A DNA stretch of 64,000 bases from Prostheceraeus crozeri (GCA_907163375.1 CAJQUW010006824.1:1-64000), one strand, 5' to 3'; positions 50,460-59,225 are shown, numbered from the stretch's first letter. A program made the numbers and translations. The notes: generated by a model from the sequence alone, not told the origin.

Positions 50460-53110
50460 CCGGCGCCCCCCCCCCCTCTGGAACGGCAGAGTGTCGTGGT
50501 CGGCCGCCGTGGTGCTTCGGGTCTGAGTCCCCCCCCCCTCTGGAACGACAGAGTCTGTCGTGGTGTGCCGGCCAGGTGGGTTCACAACATGTTCGCTGAC
50601 TCCCCCCCCCCTCTGGAACGTCAGAGTGTGAGACTCGAGTGAGTTGGTCCGACCGCCTGGTTGACTTGGGCGACCGTCCAGGTTGACGTGGGCGACCGTC
50701 TAGGTTGACGTGGGCGACCGTCTAGGTTGACGTGGGCGACCGTCTAGGTTGTCGTGGATGGTGAAATGGCTGCCAGATTCGGATTCAGCGTAAAATTCTG
50801 CATCGGTAGGGTGAGTTTCAAGGCAATTGGTGAGAAAAAATTTTTCTTCAAAATTTTAACAGAGTTAGAATTTGGGACGTTTTGGTGTGTAGCGCCCAAA
50901 CGAAGCATCGGATGAGAAAACGGAGGCCAGATTCGGAATCTACGTGAAATTTTGGGTTAGGAAGGATGTTTCCAGCGAAATCGGAGATAAAAAATTTTTC
51001 GCTGACGTCCCCCCCCCCTCTGGAACGGCAGAGTGTCGTGGTCGGCCGCCGTGGTGCTTCGGGTCTGAGTCCCCCCCCCCTCTGGAACGACAGAGTCTGT
51101 CGTGGTGTGCCGGCCACAACATGTTCGCTGACTCCCCCCCCCTCTGGAATGACAGAGTGTGAGACTCGGATGTGTTGGTCTCGTATGGGTTGACGTGACC
51201 GACCGCCTAGGTTGACGTGGGCGACCGCCTAGGTTGACGTGGGCGACCGTCTAGGTTGACGTGGGCGACCGTCTAGGTTGTCGTGGATGGTGAAATGGCT
51301 GCCAGATTCGGATTCAGCGTAAAATTCTGCATCGGTAGGGTGAGTTTCAAGGCAATTGGCGAGAAAAAATTTTTCTTCAAAATTTTAACAGAGTTAGAAT
51401 TTGGGATGTTTTGGTGTGTAGCGCCCAAACGAAGCATCGGATGAGAAAACGGAGGCCAGATTCGGAATCTACGTGAAATTTTGGGTTAGGAAGGATGTTT
51501 CCAGCGAAATCGGAGAGAAAAAATTTTTCGCTGACGTCCCCCCCCCCCCCTCTGGACAGCTTGCTTCGATTTTGGCTTCCAGTGGACGGATTTTGTCGTG
51601 CGATAGCTCGTTTGAAAGCTAAGAGTGAGACAAGTTCAGTGAAAGAATCGGCTTGTTCCTATCTGTCTTCGTTCAAAAGTTAGAGCGGTTACAAGATTTT
51701 AGGTCGGAGCTCGCTCACCTGAAAAAATCCTAAGTGTCAGAGTGGCTTTGTATGGGTAAAAATTTGAAAATTTTCCAAAGTGTGGAATTTCGACCTGGGA
51801 CCGTCACCAAAACATTTTTCATCAAATTTTGAAATTTCACTGACGTCCCCCCCCCCTCTGGACAGCTTGCTTCGATTTTGGCTTCCAGTGGACGGATTTT
51901 GTCGTGCGATAGCTCGTTTGAAAGCTAAGAGTGAGACAAATTCAGTGAAAGAATCGGCTTGTTCCTATCTGTCTTCATTCAAAAGTTAGAGCGGTTACAA
52001 GATTTTAGGTCGGAGCTCGCTTACCTGAAAAAATCCTAAGTGTCAGAGTGACTTTGTATGGGTAAAATTTTGAAAATTTTCCAAAGTGTGGAATTTCGAC
52101 CTGGGACCGTCACCAAAACATTTTTCATCAAATTTTGAAATTTCACTGACGTCCCCCCCCCCCTCTGGACAGCTTGCTTCGATTTTAGCTTCCAGTGGAC
52201 GGATTTTGTCGTGCGATAGCTCGTTTGAAAGCTAAGAGTGAGACAAATTCAGTGAAAGAATCGGCTTGTTCCTATCTGTCTTCGTTTAGATGTGAGACGC
52301 CATTTGAGATTTTGGGACATTGGCGAAAAACGACAGAGTTAGAATTTGGGACGTTTTGGGCTGTAGCTTCAAAACGAAGCATCGGATGGGAAAACGGATT
52401 TCAGATTTGGAATCAGCGTCAAATTCTTTATCTGTATGGTGAGTTTCAAGTCAATCGGAGAGAAAAAATTTTCAACATTTTTCGAAAAAACGACAGAGTT
52501 AGAATTTGGGACGTTTTGGTGTGTAGCGCCCAAACGAAGCATCGGATGAGAAAACGGAGGCCAGATTCGGAATCTACGTGAAATTTTGGGTTAGGAAGGA
52601 TGTTTCCAGCGAAATCGGAGATAAAAAATTTTTCGCTGACGTCCCCCCCCCCCTCTGGACAGCTTGCTTCGATTTTGGCTTCCAGTGGACGGATTTTGTC
52701 GTGCGATAGCTCGTTTGAAAGCTAAGAGTAAGACAAGTTCAGTGAAAGAATCGGCTTGTTCCTATCTGTCTTCGTTTAGGTGTGAGACGCCATTTAAGAT
52801 TTTGTGACATTGGCGAAAAACGACAGAGTTAGAATTTGGGACGTTTTGGGCTCTAGCTTCAAAACGAAGCATCGGATTGGAAAACGGATTTCAGATTTGG
52901 AATCAGCGTCAGATTCTTTATCTGTATGGTGAGTTTCATGTCAATCGGAGAGTTTCAAGTCATCGGCGAGAAAAATTTTCAACATTTTTCGGAAAAACGA
53001 CAGAGTTAGAATTTTTGCGATGGCTGCCTACTGTAGAGCCAAAACGAAGCATCGGATGGGAAAACGGAGGTCAGATTCGGATTCAGCGTCAAATTCTACA
53101 TGGAAATGGT
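50460..53110 (+). repeat. Complex tandem repeats punctuated by poly-C
   Basis: Blocks starting with C8-C10 then TCTGG recur at about 50467, 50530, 50602, 51009, 51070, 51134, 51537, 51847, 52153 and 52646. One unit type (545 bp, 50460-51004 and 51005-51540) contains CTCTGGAACGNCAGAG hairpins, a 22-bp minisatellite (50660-50755; 51190-51287) and AACGAAGCATCGGATGAGAA. Another (~306 bp, from 51541) starts with CTCTGGACAGCTTGCTTCGA. Open frames here repeat with the DNA and are not genes. Confidence 0.85.
50660..50755 (+). repeat. 22-bp minisatellite GTTGACGTGGGCGACCGTCT
   Basis: About four tandem copies of GTTGACGTGGGCGACCGTCT+AG. A second set is at 51190-51287 in the next large unit. Confidence 0.9.
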
Positions 53111-53206
53111 GTATTTCCAGCTCAATCGGAGCACTAGAACCGGAGATAGACGGGATTTTTAGTGTTTGGATGATGGGTATTACGTCATCAGCTGATCGCC
53201 ACACAC

Positions 53207-53214
53207 TATATAAG
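53207..53214 (+). promoter_or_regulatory. TATA box starting the 53-54.6 kb transcript candidate
   Basis: ACACTATATAAGCTGGG follows a TTACGTCATCAGCTGATC element about 20 bases upstream. No sizeable ORF follows; instead come RNA-like repeats and hairpins. A possible splice donor AGAGGTAGGT lies at about 53258-53267. Confidence 0.55.
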
Positions 53215-53701
53215 CTGGGAACCGACGGAGACTTGTCATTTAGAGGAGAACGATTGTCAGAGGTAGGTCGTCTCTCTGAGCTCCGATGATAGCTTCGGAC
53301 ATTCCAAATTCCAAGTTTCTGTAAGAAACCGACTTAGAAAATTTCATTGCTGATATCAGCTAAGGCGTCAGACTTAGAGGTTCGCCAGGAGATGGCCTTC
53401 GTCTCCAGGCCATAAAAGACTCCAAAACTTTAAAGGCTCGTAACTTTGCTTCTACAAGTCCGTTTGACTTGATTCAAAAAAGGTTCGGTCGCTATTGACC
53501 TGCCCTAAGTGATGGACTACTTATAAAATTTCATAAGTAGTGCTAAAAAGTTGAAAAATTTAAATTCACTAGTTTTGGAGGTTTTCTGGGGTTTTCGACC
53601 CTGCTGAAGTCAATGAAAGCATTTTTAATGATGTCTGAGCCAGTCTTCTCTTGGTATAAGCGGCTTTTCACTGAAAGCGAGCAAGACACGGAGAGTTTTG
53701 C

Positions 53702-53877
53702 TGTAATATTCCACTGACAGGGTGTTCCTTCGGGACGGCGGACGATGCCGTAGTGATAAGTGTGGCAAGGGAATGTGTCATATTTAAGACCGTAACCGCT
53801 GGGACAACTCATGTCTCATGTTGGGCATTTGACACAGCTCTCAACGTAGCACTTTGAACGCCAATCGGTTGAGTCTT
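53702..53877 (+). ncRNA. Structured RNA-like repeat, copy A
   Basis: Starts TGTAATATTCC, has GTTCCTTCGGGACGGCGG (TCC-TTCG-GGA tetraloop stem) and TGCCGTAG, then TCATGTTGGGCATT and CTCAACGTAGC, ending CGGTTGAGTC. These blocks occur in the same order in copies B, C and D. It is preceded by TATA-type promoters of this segment and has no conserved ORF on the plus strand. Confidence 0.55.
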
Positions 53878-53945
53878 AGCTATCTTGTCATGGGTGGCCT
53901 CTAAACATCTCCATTGCAAAACGCTGGTGAATCAAGCTCTCTACG

Positions 53946-54350
53946 GCTTGCTATCAAGCAGATCAAAGCAATAACTTGGGATGTTTCCTCAAGGTTTTCA
54001 AGTATGCTGAGTTCAAATCTGCTATCAGATTTCAAATTCAACTAAGACTAAGGCAGCTTTGAGGGGTTAGATCCCAGCTACTGTTCACTACCTTTGACTC
54101 GGCGTTGCTGTTACCACTTCGGGGCAGTGACAATGATGTCTTCAGCTGTAAAGAGCGGGTATCGGGGAAGATCTCTCACTTCCCTAGTGATCAGTACAAG
54201 GCCTTCGGGCTGTCGACGGGATCGAGTGCCACTCACTACACTCAAATCTATCATTCCTCACTAAGTGTAAATTACTGACTATACATTTGTCCTGCTATCA
54301 GGTTATTTTTGACTTGCTATCTAGTTGAATAGTCTCTTGCTATCAAGAGA
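53946..54350 (+). repeat. Cluster of hairpins with invariant loop GCTATC
   Basis: GCTT-GCTATC-AAGC (53946-53959), AAATCT-GCTATC-AGATTT (54015-54032), CCT-GCTATC-AGG (54291-54302) and TCTCTT-GCTATC-AAGAGA (54333-54350) have perfectly paired, different stems around the same loop. ACT-TGCTATCT-AGT (54312-54325) is a variant. Three more sit at 54802-54827, 55273-55298 and 56157-56182, where the outer stem is AAGTTGA/TCAACTT. Confidence 0.85.
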
Positions 54351-54380
54351 TTCACTTCTACTCATAAAGCACATCATCGC

Positions 54381-54577
54381 TGTAATACCTCCTTTGCTCG
54401 AGCGTTCCTTCGGGACGGCGGGTACTGCCGTAGAGGGATTGTGTTGCACGGGTTGTTCGTCGTTTGTTAGACCGAAACCTCTGAGCCGTTGCTCATGTTG
54501 GGCGTTCGACTTCATACTCAACGTGACGCTTTCTCTCGCCAGGTCAGAGTACTTCAGCCATTCGACAAAGGTTAGTC
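54381..54577 (+). ncRNA. Structured RNA-like repeat, copy B
   Basis: TGTAATACCTCC, GTTCCTTCGGGACGGCGG with TGCCGTAG, CTCATGTTGGGCGTTCGAC, CTCAACGTGACGC and the end CGACAAAGGTTAGTC are in the same order as copy A. It is well diverged from C and D outside the conserved blocks. Confidence 0.55.
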
Positions 54578-54724
54578 TTTATGATATGGAGTAGAGTGAA
54601 ATGTAATTCATTAGATGTCCCTTCAATGATTGCTCCCATGATAAACGTTGATGAGACAAATGAAATGATTCTCATCTTCCCTTTTCAATGATTGAAATCT
54701 ACTAACACACTACCGTATAATCGT

Positions 54725-54845
54725 CCACTATGGGGCAAGACATGATAGAGCCTCCACGCGGTTTGCCCTGGGCAGTCTTTAGACTGGCGAATACTATCAT
54801 TAAGTTGAATCTGCTATCAGTCAACTTGAACGTTGCGTCACATTA
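54725..54845 (+). repeat. Partial copy of the repeated module (upstream half)
   Basis: GGGGCAAGACATGATAGAGC to TTGAACGTTGC matches the upstream halves of the modules at 55164 and 56048. It has a GGGCAA/TTGCCC stem and one GCTATC hairpin, and stops before the RNA-like part. It leads directly into the TATA box at 54852. Confidence 0.85.
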
Positions 54846-54851
54846 GAGGGG

Positions 54852-54859
54852 TATATAAA
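54852..54859 (+). promoter_or_regulatory. TATA box for the gene at 54886
   Basis: GGGGTATATAAACC lies 27-34 bases before the ATG, so the leader would be only a few bases long. Confidence 0.7.
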
Positions 54860-54885
54860 CCACTGCGTCTCATTTCATTTCAATC

Positions 54886-55152
54886 ATGCAGACGCCGAAC
54901 AGTCAAGTCAGCTCTCCTCGCGGACCGCAGTTAAGGCCGCGAAATTTATTTGAGGAGTTTGTCAGGCTAGAGGGGCAAGACAGAGTTTTTAATAATCTTG
55001 CTCGGATTGGCAATCCGATGACAGCAACTGCTGTCAATCCAACGGAATGGCGCTACATTCCACTTTTTAGCCATGTACCAGTTAGTGTGGAAGTCGACAG
55101 TGCTACCAAAGAGAGAGTCTTTGACTCTCTCAGTAGAATTGGTAGGGTGTAA
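54886..55152 (+). CDS. Small protein of virus-like segment (88 aa), internal repeat
   Basis: The ATG (MQTPNSQVSSPRGPQLRPRN) follows a TATATAAA box. The protein has a disordered N-terminus, then two related pieces: GQDRVFNNLARIGNP and TKERVFDSLSRIGRV, about 45 residues apart, with WRYIPLFSH between them. No family is recognised. WRYIPLF echoes the (Y/H)R(D/T)IPLF motif in the genes at 56985 and 57744. A separate promoter per small gene is the rule in this segment. Confidence 0.55.
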   Translation: MQTPNSQVSSPRGPQLRPRNLFEEFVRLEGQDRVFNNLARIGNPMTATAVNPTEWRYIPLFSHVPVSVEVDSATKERVFDSLSRIGRV

Positions 55153-55163
55153 GGTGACGTTAC

Positions 55164-55695
55164 TCCCGAGAATGAACCATCGGCTCTCTTAAGGGCCACC
55201 ATGGGGCAAGACATGATAGAACCTCCTCGCGGTTTGCCCTGGGCAGTCTTCGGACTGGCGAATACTATCATTAAGTTGAATCTGCTATCAGTCAACTTGA
55301 ACGTTGCAAATGAAGTTCGGTGTAATACTTCCTTTCGACGGGCGTTCCTGTAAAGGGCGGCGGTGAAACCCGTAGCTATGTATACCGCAAGGGACATTCG
55401 GCAATGGTCAATCTTGTTAAACCTCTCTGCGTCATGTTTGCAAGTGATTGCCTCTGTCTCAACGTAGTATGCATTCGCGCCAGGGCGACATTTAGCCAAC
55501 TGTCGAAGGTTGCCTAAAACTTTCCATTGCATACGTTATGAGAGCCATGAGTTCTACCTGTCTCTATCAATGAGACGAATTGATGAATGGAATGAAAGGG
55601 AGGATACTCACGCGCCACACGCAACATAACACACTTCTCTCTTCCGTAGTCTAACAAGCTCTTTACACATGGATCGCAGTCGATTGCTATCCCTG
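55164..55695 (+). repeat. 532-bp direct repeat, first copy
   Basis: Nearly identical to 56048-56579 (period 884 bp). Contains the GGGCAA...TTGCCC stem, the AAGTTGA-type GCTATC hairpin and structured RNA copy C. A partial earlier copy is at 54725-54845. Confidence 0.95.
55321..55514 (+). ncRNA. Structured RNA-like repeat, copy C
   Basis: Aligned blocks: TGTAATACTTCC, GTTCCTGTAAAGGGCGGCGG (CCT-GTAA-AGG, a GNRA loop in place of TTCG), CCCGTAG, TCATGTTTGC, CTCAACGTAGTATGC and CGAAGGTTGCC. The minus strand is open across it (159-codon frame), which I regard as chance. Confidence 0.55.
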
Positions 55696-55738
55696 AAGCA
55701 TTCTGATTCGCTGTTGAGCAATTCATTGTTGAAAACCC

Positions 55739-55746
55739 TATATAAG
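55739..55746 (+). promoter_or_regulatory. TATA box for the gene at 55787
   Basis: CCCTATATAAGCC lies 48 bases before the ATG. Confidence 0.7.
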
Positions 55747-55786
55747 CCAGAAGATTGTAGCGCTTCTCATTCAATTTGAAGTCACG

Positions 55787-56038
55787 ATGGAAGCCACATC
55801 TGCCGACAACATTCCCGTCTTCATCGATGAAGACAACGCCATTCCCGAGTTCGTCATCCTCGACGAGTGGGATGAGGATGAGAAGAAGGGGAAGATCAAG
55901 AGGATCATTTGGACGGATGAGGTGTGGACTCCGAATACCACTCGCATCCGAAAGGTGCCAGATGCACCAGCACGGCTTAGGCGGTATAGGGTTTATGACA
56001 ACCTAACCGTCATACCCCTTGACTATTCAAGCCAATAG
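55787..56038 (+). CDS. Small acidic protein of virus-like segment (83 aa)
   Basis: The ATG follows a TATATAAG box by 40 bases. The first half is acidic (PVFIDEDNAIPEFVILDEWD, then EDEKKG); the second half is basic with TRIRKVPDAPARLRRYRVYD. No family is recognised. It sits between the two copies of the 532-bp repeat, and its stop is 10 bases before the second copy. Confidence 0.55.
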   Translation: MEATSADNIPVFIDEDNAIPEFVILDEWDEDEKKGKIKRIIWTDEVWTPNTTRIRKVPDAPARLRRYRVYDNLTVIPLDYSSQ

Positions 56039-56047
56039 TCAACCTAA

Positions 56048-56579
56048 TCCCGAGAATGAACCATCGGCTCTCTTAAGGGCCACCATGGGGCAAGACATGA
56101 TAGAACCTCCACGCGGTTTGTCCTGGGCAGTCTTCGGACTGGCGAATACTATCATTAAGTTGAATCTGCTATCAGTCAACTTGAACGTTGCAAATGAAGT
56201 TCGGTGTAATACTTCCTTTCGACGGGCGTTCCTGTAAAGGGCGGCGGTGAAACCCGTAGCTATGTATACCGCAAGGGACATTCGGCAATGGTCAATCTTG
56301 TTAAACCTCTCTGCGTCATGTTTGCAAGTGATTGCCTCTGTCTCAACGTAGTATGCATTCGCGCCAGGGCGACATTTAGCCAACTGTCGAAGGTTGCCTA
56401 AAACTTTCCATTGCATACGTTATGAGAACCATGAGTTCTACCTGTCTCTATCAATGAGACGAATTGATGAATGGAATGAAAGGGAGGACACTCACGCGCC
56501 ACACGCAATATAACACACTTCTCTCTTCCGTAGTCTAACAAGCTCTTTACACATGGATCGCAGTCGATTGCTATCCCTG
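56048..56579 (+). repeat. 532-bp direct repeat, second copy
   Basis: Same as 55164-55695 apart from a few substitutions (for example CACGCGGTTTGTCC for CTCGCGGTTTGCCC). The substitution breaks one pair of the GGGCAA/TTGCCC stem. Confidence 0.95.
56205..56398 (+). ncRNA. Structured RNA-like repeat, copy D
   Basis: Near-identical to copy C as part of the direct repeat, including the GTAA loop (GTTCCTGTAAAGGGC at 56228-56242). Confidence 0.5.
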
Positions 56580-56870
56580 TATCAGAAGTGTAAGCTATCT
56601 TAATTTATTTGACACTATTTGATCTATTATCATCGTCCATATGAAATGTTTTTAGATTTACAAGTTAGACTAAGCGTGCTACTATTTCCAAATGAAAAAG
56701 TATACATGGTTAAATCATCCACTTAAGCCCATCCATAGTCTAACAAGCTCTTTACACATGGATCGCAGTCGATTGCTATCCCTGTATCAGAAGTGTAAGC
56801 TATCTTAATTTATTTGACACTATTTTATCTACCATCATCGTCCATATGAAATGTTTTTAGATTTACAAAC
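56531..56870 (+). repeat. ~135-bp direct repeat (205-bp period)
   Basis: TAGTCTAACAAGCTCTTTAC to ATGTTTTTAGATTTACAA occurs at 56531 and again at 56736. Its 3' part (GATTTACAAGTTAGACTAAG, CTACTATTT, AAATGAAA) reappears at 59707 and 61837, tying this area to the AT-rich array. Confidence 0.85.
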
Positions 56871-56929
56871 GGGTCCCGTAACTAAGGGACCCGTTACTAA
56901 GGGTCGGGCCCCTTTAGAGAATATATAAG
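56869..56929 (+). promoter_or_regulatory. Promoter with GGGTCCCG/GGGACCCG motifs and TATA box
   Basis: ACGGGTCCCGT (palindrome), AGGGACCCGTTA and GGGTCGGGCCCC precede CTTTAGAGAATATATAAG. The TATATAAG box (56922-56929) is 56 bases before the ATG at 56985. The same motif set precedes two other genes (58301-58359, 58599-58680). Confidence 0.7.
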
Positions 56930-56984
56930 AAGGAGTTTGAATGTAGATGAATTATACCGTTGAAGAAGACTACTCAGATACAAT

Positions 56985-57584
56985 ATGGCAGTAGCCGGTG
57001 AAGTAACGATATCTACAACGTCAGCATCAACGTCAGCATCAACGTCAGCATCTATTTTCTTCCCATTGCTTCGGGATCGAGTACCTGCAATGGTGTATCG
57101 AGATATTCCCCTTTTCGCTGGGGATGTGATCCTATCAGATAAGATATCATGTGTGGTGGTCAAGCGGGCTGTGGTACAGACAGAGACTCACATATTTCCA
57201 ACTACGATTGACACTTTTTATTTTACTAAATCACCTGTATATCGTATACATTCAAGTACGAATGACCCACCGGAGAAGCCACTATACATGGAACGAGATG
57301 TGCCTATGTACGAAGGGGATGTAATTCTGGGGTACTCCCCTACAAGAATGATGATACGTCGTGCACCAGGATGGGTGGATGATGGAAGGTGGATGGGGGC
57401 GTATGTGGAAGTTGAACATCATTCAAAGCCACTCATGGACCCACCGTATGAGACGCAACGATTCCGTCTAGATGGTGAAGCATGGATTCGTGTCATTCCC
57501 AACGGATGGTACAGAGACATTGATGAAGAGAGAGGTGATTATAAGTCCTTTAGTGAAATAAGTGGAGAATTTGTATTTCAATGA
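56985..57584 (+). CDS. Virus-like segment protein with duplicated PLF-GD domain (paralog 1)
   Basis: 199 aa. After a Thr/Ser/Ala repeat (TSASTSASTSAS) comes YRDIPLFAGDVILSDKISCV with VVKRA, and about 60 residues later ERDVPMYEGDVILGYSPTRM with MIRRAPG, a duplicated unit. TIDTFYFTKSPVY lies between. The C-terminus has TQRFRLDGEAWIRVIP. It is paralogous to 57744-58298 over nearly its whole length. There is no signal peptide or membrane segment. The family is unknown. It is the first of five rightward genes with separate promoters. Confidence 0.65.
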   Translation: MAVAGEVTISTTSASTSASTSASIFFPLLRDRVPAMVYRDIPLFAGDVILSDKISCVVVKRAVVQTETHIFPTTIDTFYFTKSPVYRIHSSTNDPPEKPLYMERDVPMYEGDVILGYSPTRMMIRRAPGWVDDGRWMGAYVEVEHHSKPLMDPPYETQRFRLDGEAWIRVIPNGWYRDIDEERGDYKSFSEISGEFVFQ

Positions 57585-57702
57585 ACTTTTATGTATATAT
57601 TGAATGAACTTTTATTGAATAAACATACTTCATACATGTGATCATTTTCCTTTGAGTTATACTATAATGAATAGGATGGTATTAGAAGAAGATGGATATG
57701 GG

Positions 57703-57710
57703 TATAAATA
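57703..57710 (+). promoter_or_regulatory. TATA box for the gene at 57744
   Basis: GGGTATAAATAAG lies about 40 bases before the ATG. Unlike its neighbours it has no GGGWCCC motif upstream. Confidence 0.55.
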
Positions 57711-57743
57711 AGTTAAGTGAAAATAGATGGGAATATAATCATC

Positions 57744-58298
57744 ATGAGTGAGGTTCCAGAGTGTGAGGTTCCAGAGTGTGAGGTACGTTATCCAATACGT
57801 CATTGGAAAGGTAAATTTTGGCAATATCACCGTACCATTCCATTATTTCATGGAGACAAGATAATTTCAGAGACGAAGAACTGTGTAGTGATATCACGCC
57901 GTAAGATAGAATTGGAAAATGAAATAATTCCAACGTATATTGACACATTCTATTTTGAAGTAACACCGACATATCAGCATCCAATTACAACAACGGTGGA
58001 GAAACCGAAAGACTGTCTTTATTTTGAACGTGATTACATTCCAATGTATGAAGGAGATGTAGTTATATCATGGAATCCTACAGAAACATGTATTCGACGT
58101 TCTCCAGGTAGAAAGCGTGAAGATGGAGGAGGTTTGGCACGGGCTATGTATATAGTATATCAACATACTCCAGAAGTGTATAAACGACCGAAATTGACAC
58201 GACGATTTCGTTTGGATATTGAGAAGAAGGTGTGGGTTCAGATTCTTCATACTGATACATTGACTGACATTGAATGGACGGGTGGACAAACGAGGTGA
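57744..58298 (+). CDS. Virus-like segment protein with duplicated PLF-GD domain (paralog 2)
   Basis: 184 aa from the first ATG (MSEVPECEVPECEVRYPIRH). It has YHRTIPLFHGDKIISETKNC with VVISRR and then YIPMYEGDVVISWNPTETCI with RRSPG, the same duplicated unit as paralog 1. TYIDTFYFEVTPTY and TRRFRLDIEKKVWVQIL also match. The N-terminus has a VPECE repeat instead of the Thr/Ser/Ala tract. The changes are spread over the protein while the motif residues stay, which argues for selection on the protein. Confidence 0.65.
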   Translation: MSEVPECEVPECEVRYPIRHWKGKFWQYHRTIPLFHGDKIISETKNCVVISRRKIELENEIIPTYIDTFYFEVTPTYQHPITTTVEKPKDCLYFERDYIPMYEGDVVISWNPTETCIRRSPGRKREDGGGLARAMYIVYQHTPEVYKRPKLTRRFRLDIEKKVWVQILHTDTLTDIEWTGGQTR

Positions 58299-58300
58299 TT

Positions 58301-58359
58301 TCAGGGTCCCCTGAAGGGGACCCATGAAGGGATCGGGTCCTTTGAGAGATGTATATAAG
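58301..58359 (+). promoter_or_regulatory. Promoter with GGGTCCC motifs and TATA box
   Basis: TCAGGGTCCCCTGA (near-palindrome), GGGGACCC and ATCGGGTCCTTTGAGAGATG precede TATATAAG (58352-58359), which is 39 bases before the ATG at 58391. Confidence 0.7.
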
Positions 58360-58390
58360 AGTGGATGAAATGAGTGTCACAATCATAATC

Positions 58391-58630
58391 ATGGTAGAAA
58401 CAAGAGAAGAGTTGAGAGTAAGGCAGCGTGAGGAGATGAAGACCATCAAACAAATGATTGAAAGATATAAGAGGAGAGCCTATAAATCGAAGAATCCAGA
58501 GAAGATCAGAGAGTGTGAGGACACATGCGACTTTGTGCTGAAAGCGACGATAGTGAGTCATCAACGACAATCAAATTATTGGAGAGATGGATTGTGGAAG
58601 GGACCCGATAGAGGACCCGATACCTTTTAG
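58391..58630 (+). CDS. Small basic helical protein (79 aa)
   Basis: The ATG at 58391 (MVETREELRVRQREEMKTIK) is the first beyond the expected start site after TATATAAG. In-frame ATGs at 58349 and 58370 lie in or near the TATA box. The sequence is highly charged and helical (QMIERYKRRAYKSKNPEKIR), with two Cys (CEDTCDF) and a Trp-containing end. No family is recognised. Confidence 0.5.
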   Translation: MVETREELRVRQREEMKTIKQMIERYKRRAYKSKNPEKIRECEDTCDFVLKATIVSHQRQSNYWRDGLWKGPDRGPDTF

Positions 58631-58680
58631 AGGACCTGATACCTTTTAGAGGAGCCGATCCACTAAAAACTGTATATAAA
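58599..58680 (+). promoter_or_regulatory. Promoter with repeated GAGGACCCGAT motifs and TATA box
   Basis: GGGACCCGATAGAGGACCCG and two copies of ATACCTTTTAGAGGA(C/G) precede TATATAAA (58673-58680), 48 bases before the ATG at 58728. The motif overlaps the end of the preceding gene. Confidence 0.7.
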
Positions 58681-58727
58681 TGACTTTTGAAATCATTTAC
58701 TTCATATTTTGACTTGAGCTAGTGAAC

Positions 58728-59225
58728 ATGCCCGACGTAACGATGATCCAACCTTTACGGATTCGCATTCCCGAAGTGTTAGTGCCAGAGAGCGACGAGG
58801 AAGACTGGTCAACTGATCTTCCGTCTGGATGGGGATCGTGGCCCGATTTGAGTGAATTGACTGATGAAGGACTTCCAGAGTTGGTGACGCCTACCCCGAT
58901 GGACAATCTTCCTCCAAGGTTTTCACCAGACATTACACAGTTGGACAGATTTTTAAATTCACCATCTTCCAGTCGGACGAATTTTAGTGAAATGACGGAT
59001 GAAGAGTGGGTGACGTACGAAAAGGAGAAGGAGAAAGAGAATAATCCACCTAACTCGAGGGCAGGATCTCCGGTGGTCCCATTGGGATTACGTATGCTTA
59101 TCCCACAATTGCCGCATCGACAGTTTCATGGACGCATTTCATCAGAATCAAATATACGACGTGAGGTGGATTTGGTGGATGAAGCGTTGGTGCATGTCAT
59201 TGATATGAACAGTGTTTTCTCATGA
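58728..59225 (+). CDS. Acidic protein of virus-like segment (165 aa)
   Basis: The ATG (MPDVTMIQPLRIRIPEVLVP) follows TATATAAA. The first two thirds are acidic with Trp/Ser/Pro (ESDEEDWSTDLPSGWGSWPD; LTDEGLPELV; EMTDEEWVTYEKEK), looking like an activation or protein-binding region. The C-terminus is more ordered (RQFHGRISSESNIRREVDLV). No family is known. An AATAAA lies at 59266-59271. Confidence 0.6.
   Translation: MPDVTMIQPLRIRIPEVLVPESDEEDWSTDLPSGWGSWPDLSELTDEGLPELVTPTPMDNLPPRFSPDITQLDRFLNSPSSSRTNFSEMTDEEWVTYEKEKEKENNPPNSRAGSPVVPLGLRMLIPQLPHRQFHGRISSESNIRREVDLVDEALVHVIDMNSVFS

Noticed and set aside
50445-52581. Several Pro/Arg-rich open frames in the poly-C repeats
   Set aside because: They follow the tandem repeat units in several frames and strands. 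The Pro runs are just translated poly-C.
55053-55532. Open frame of 159 codons on the minus strand, repeated at 56039-56416
   Set aside because: It duplicates only because the DNA repeat does, lies opposite the RNA-like structure with tetraloop exchange, has no promoter and shows no protein motif.
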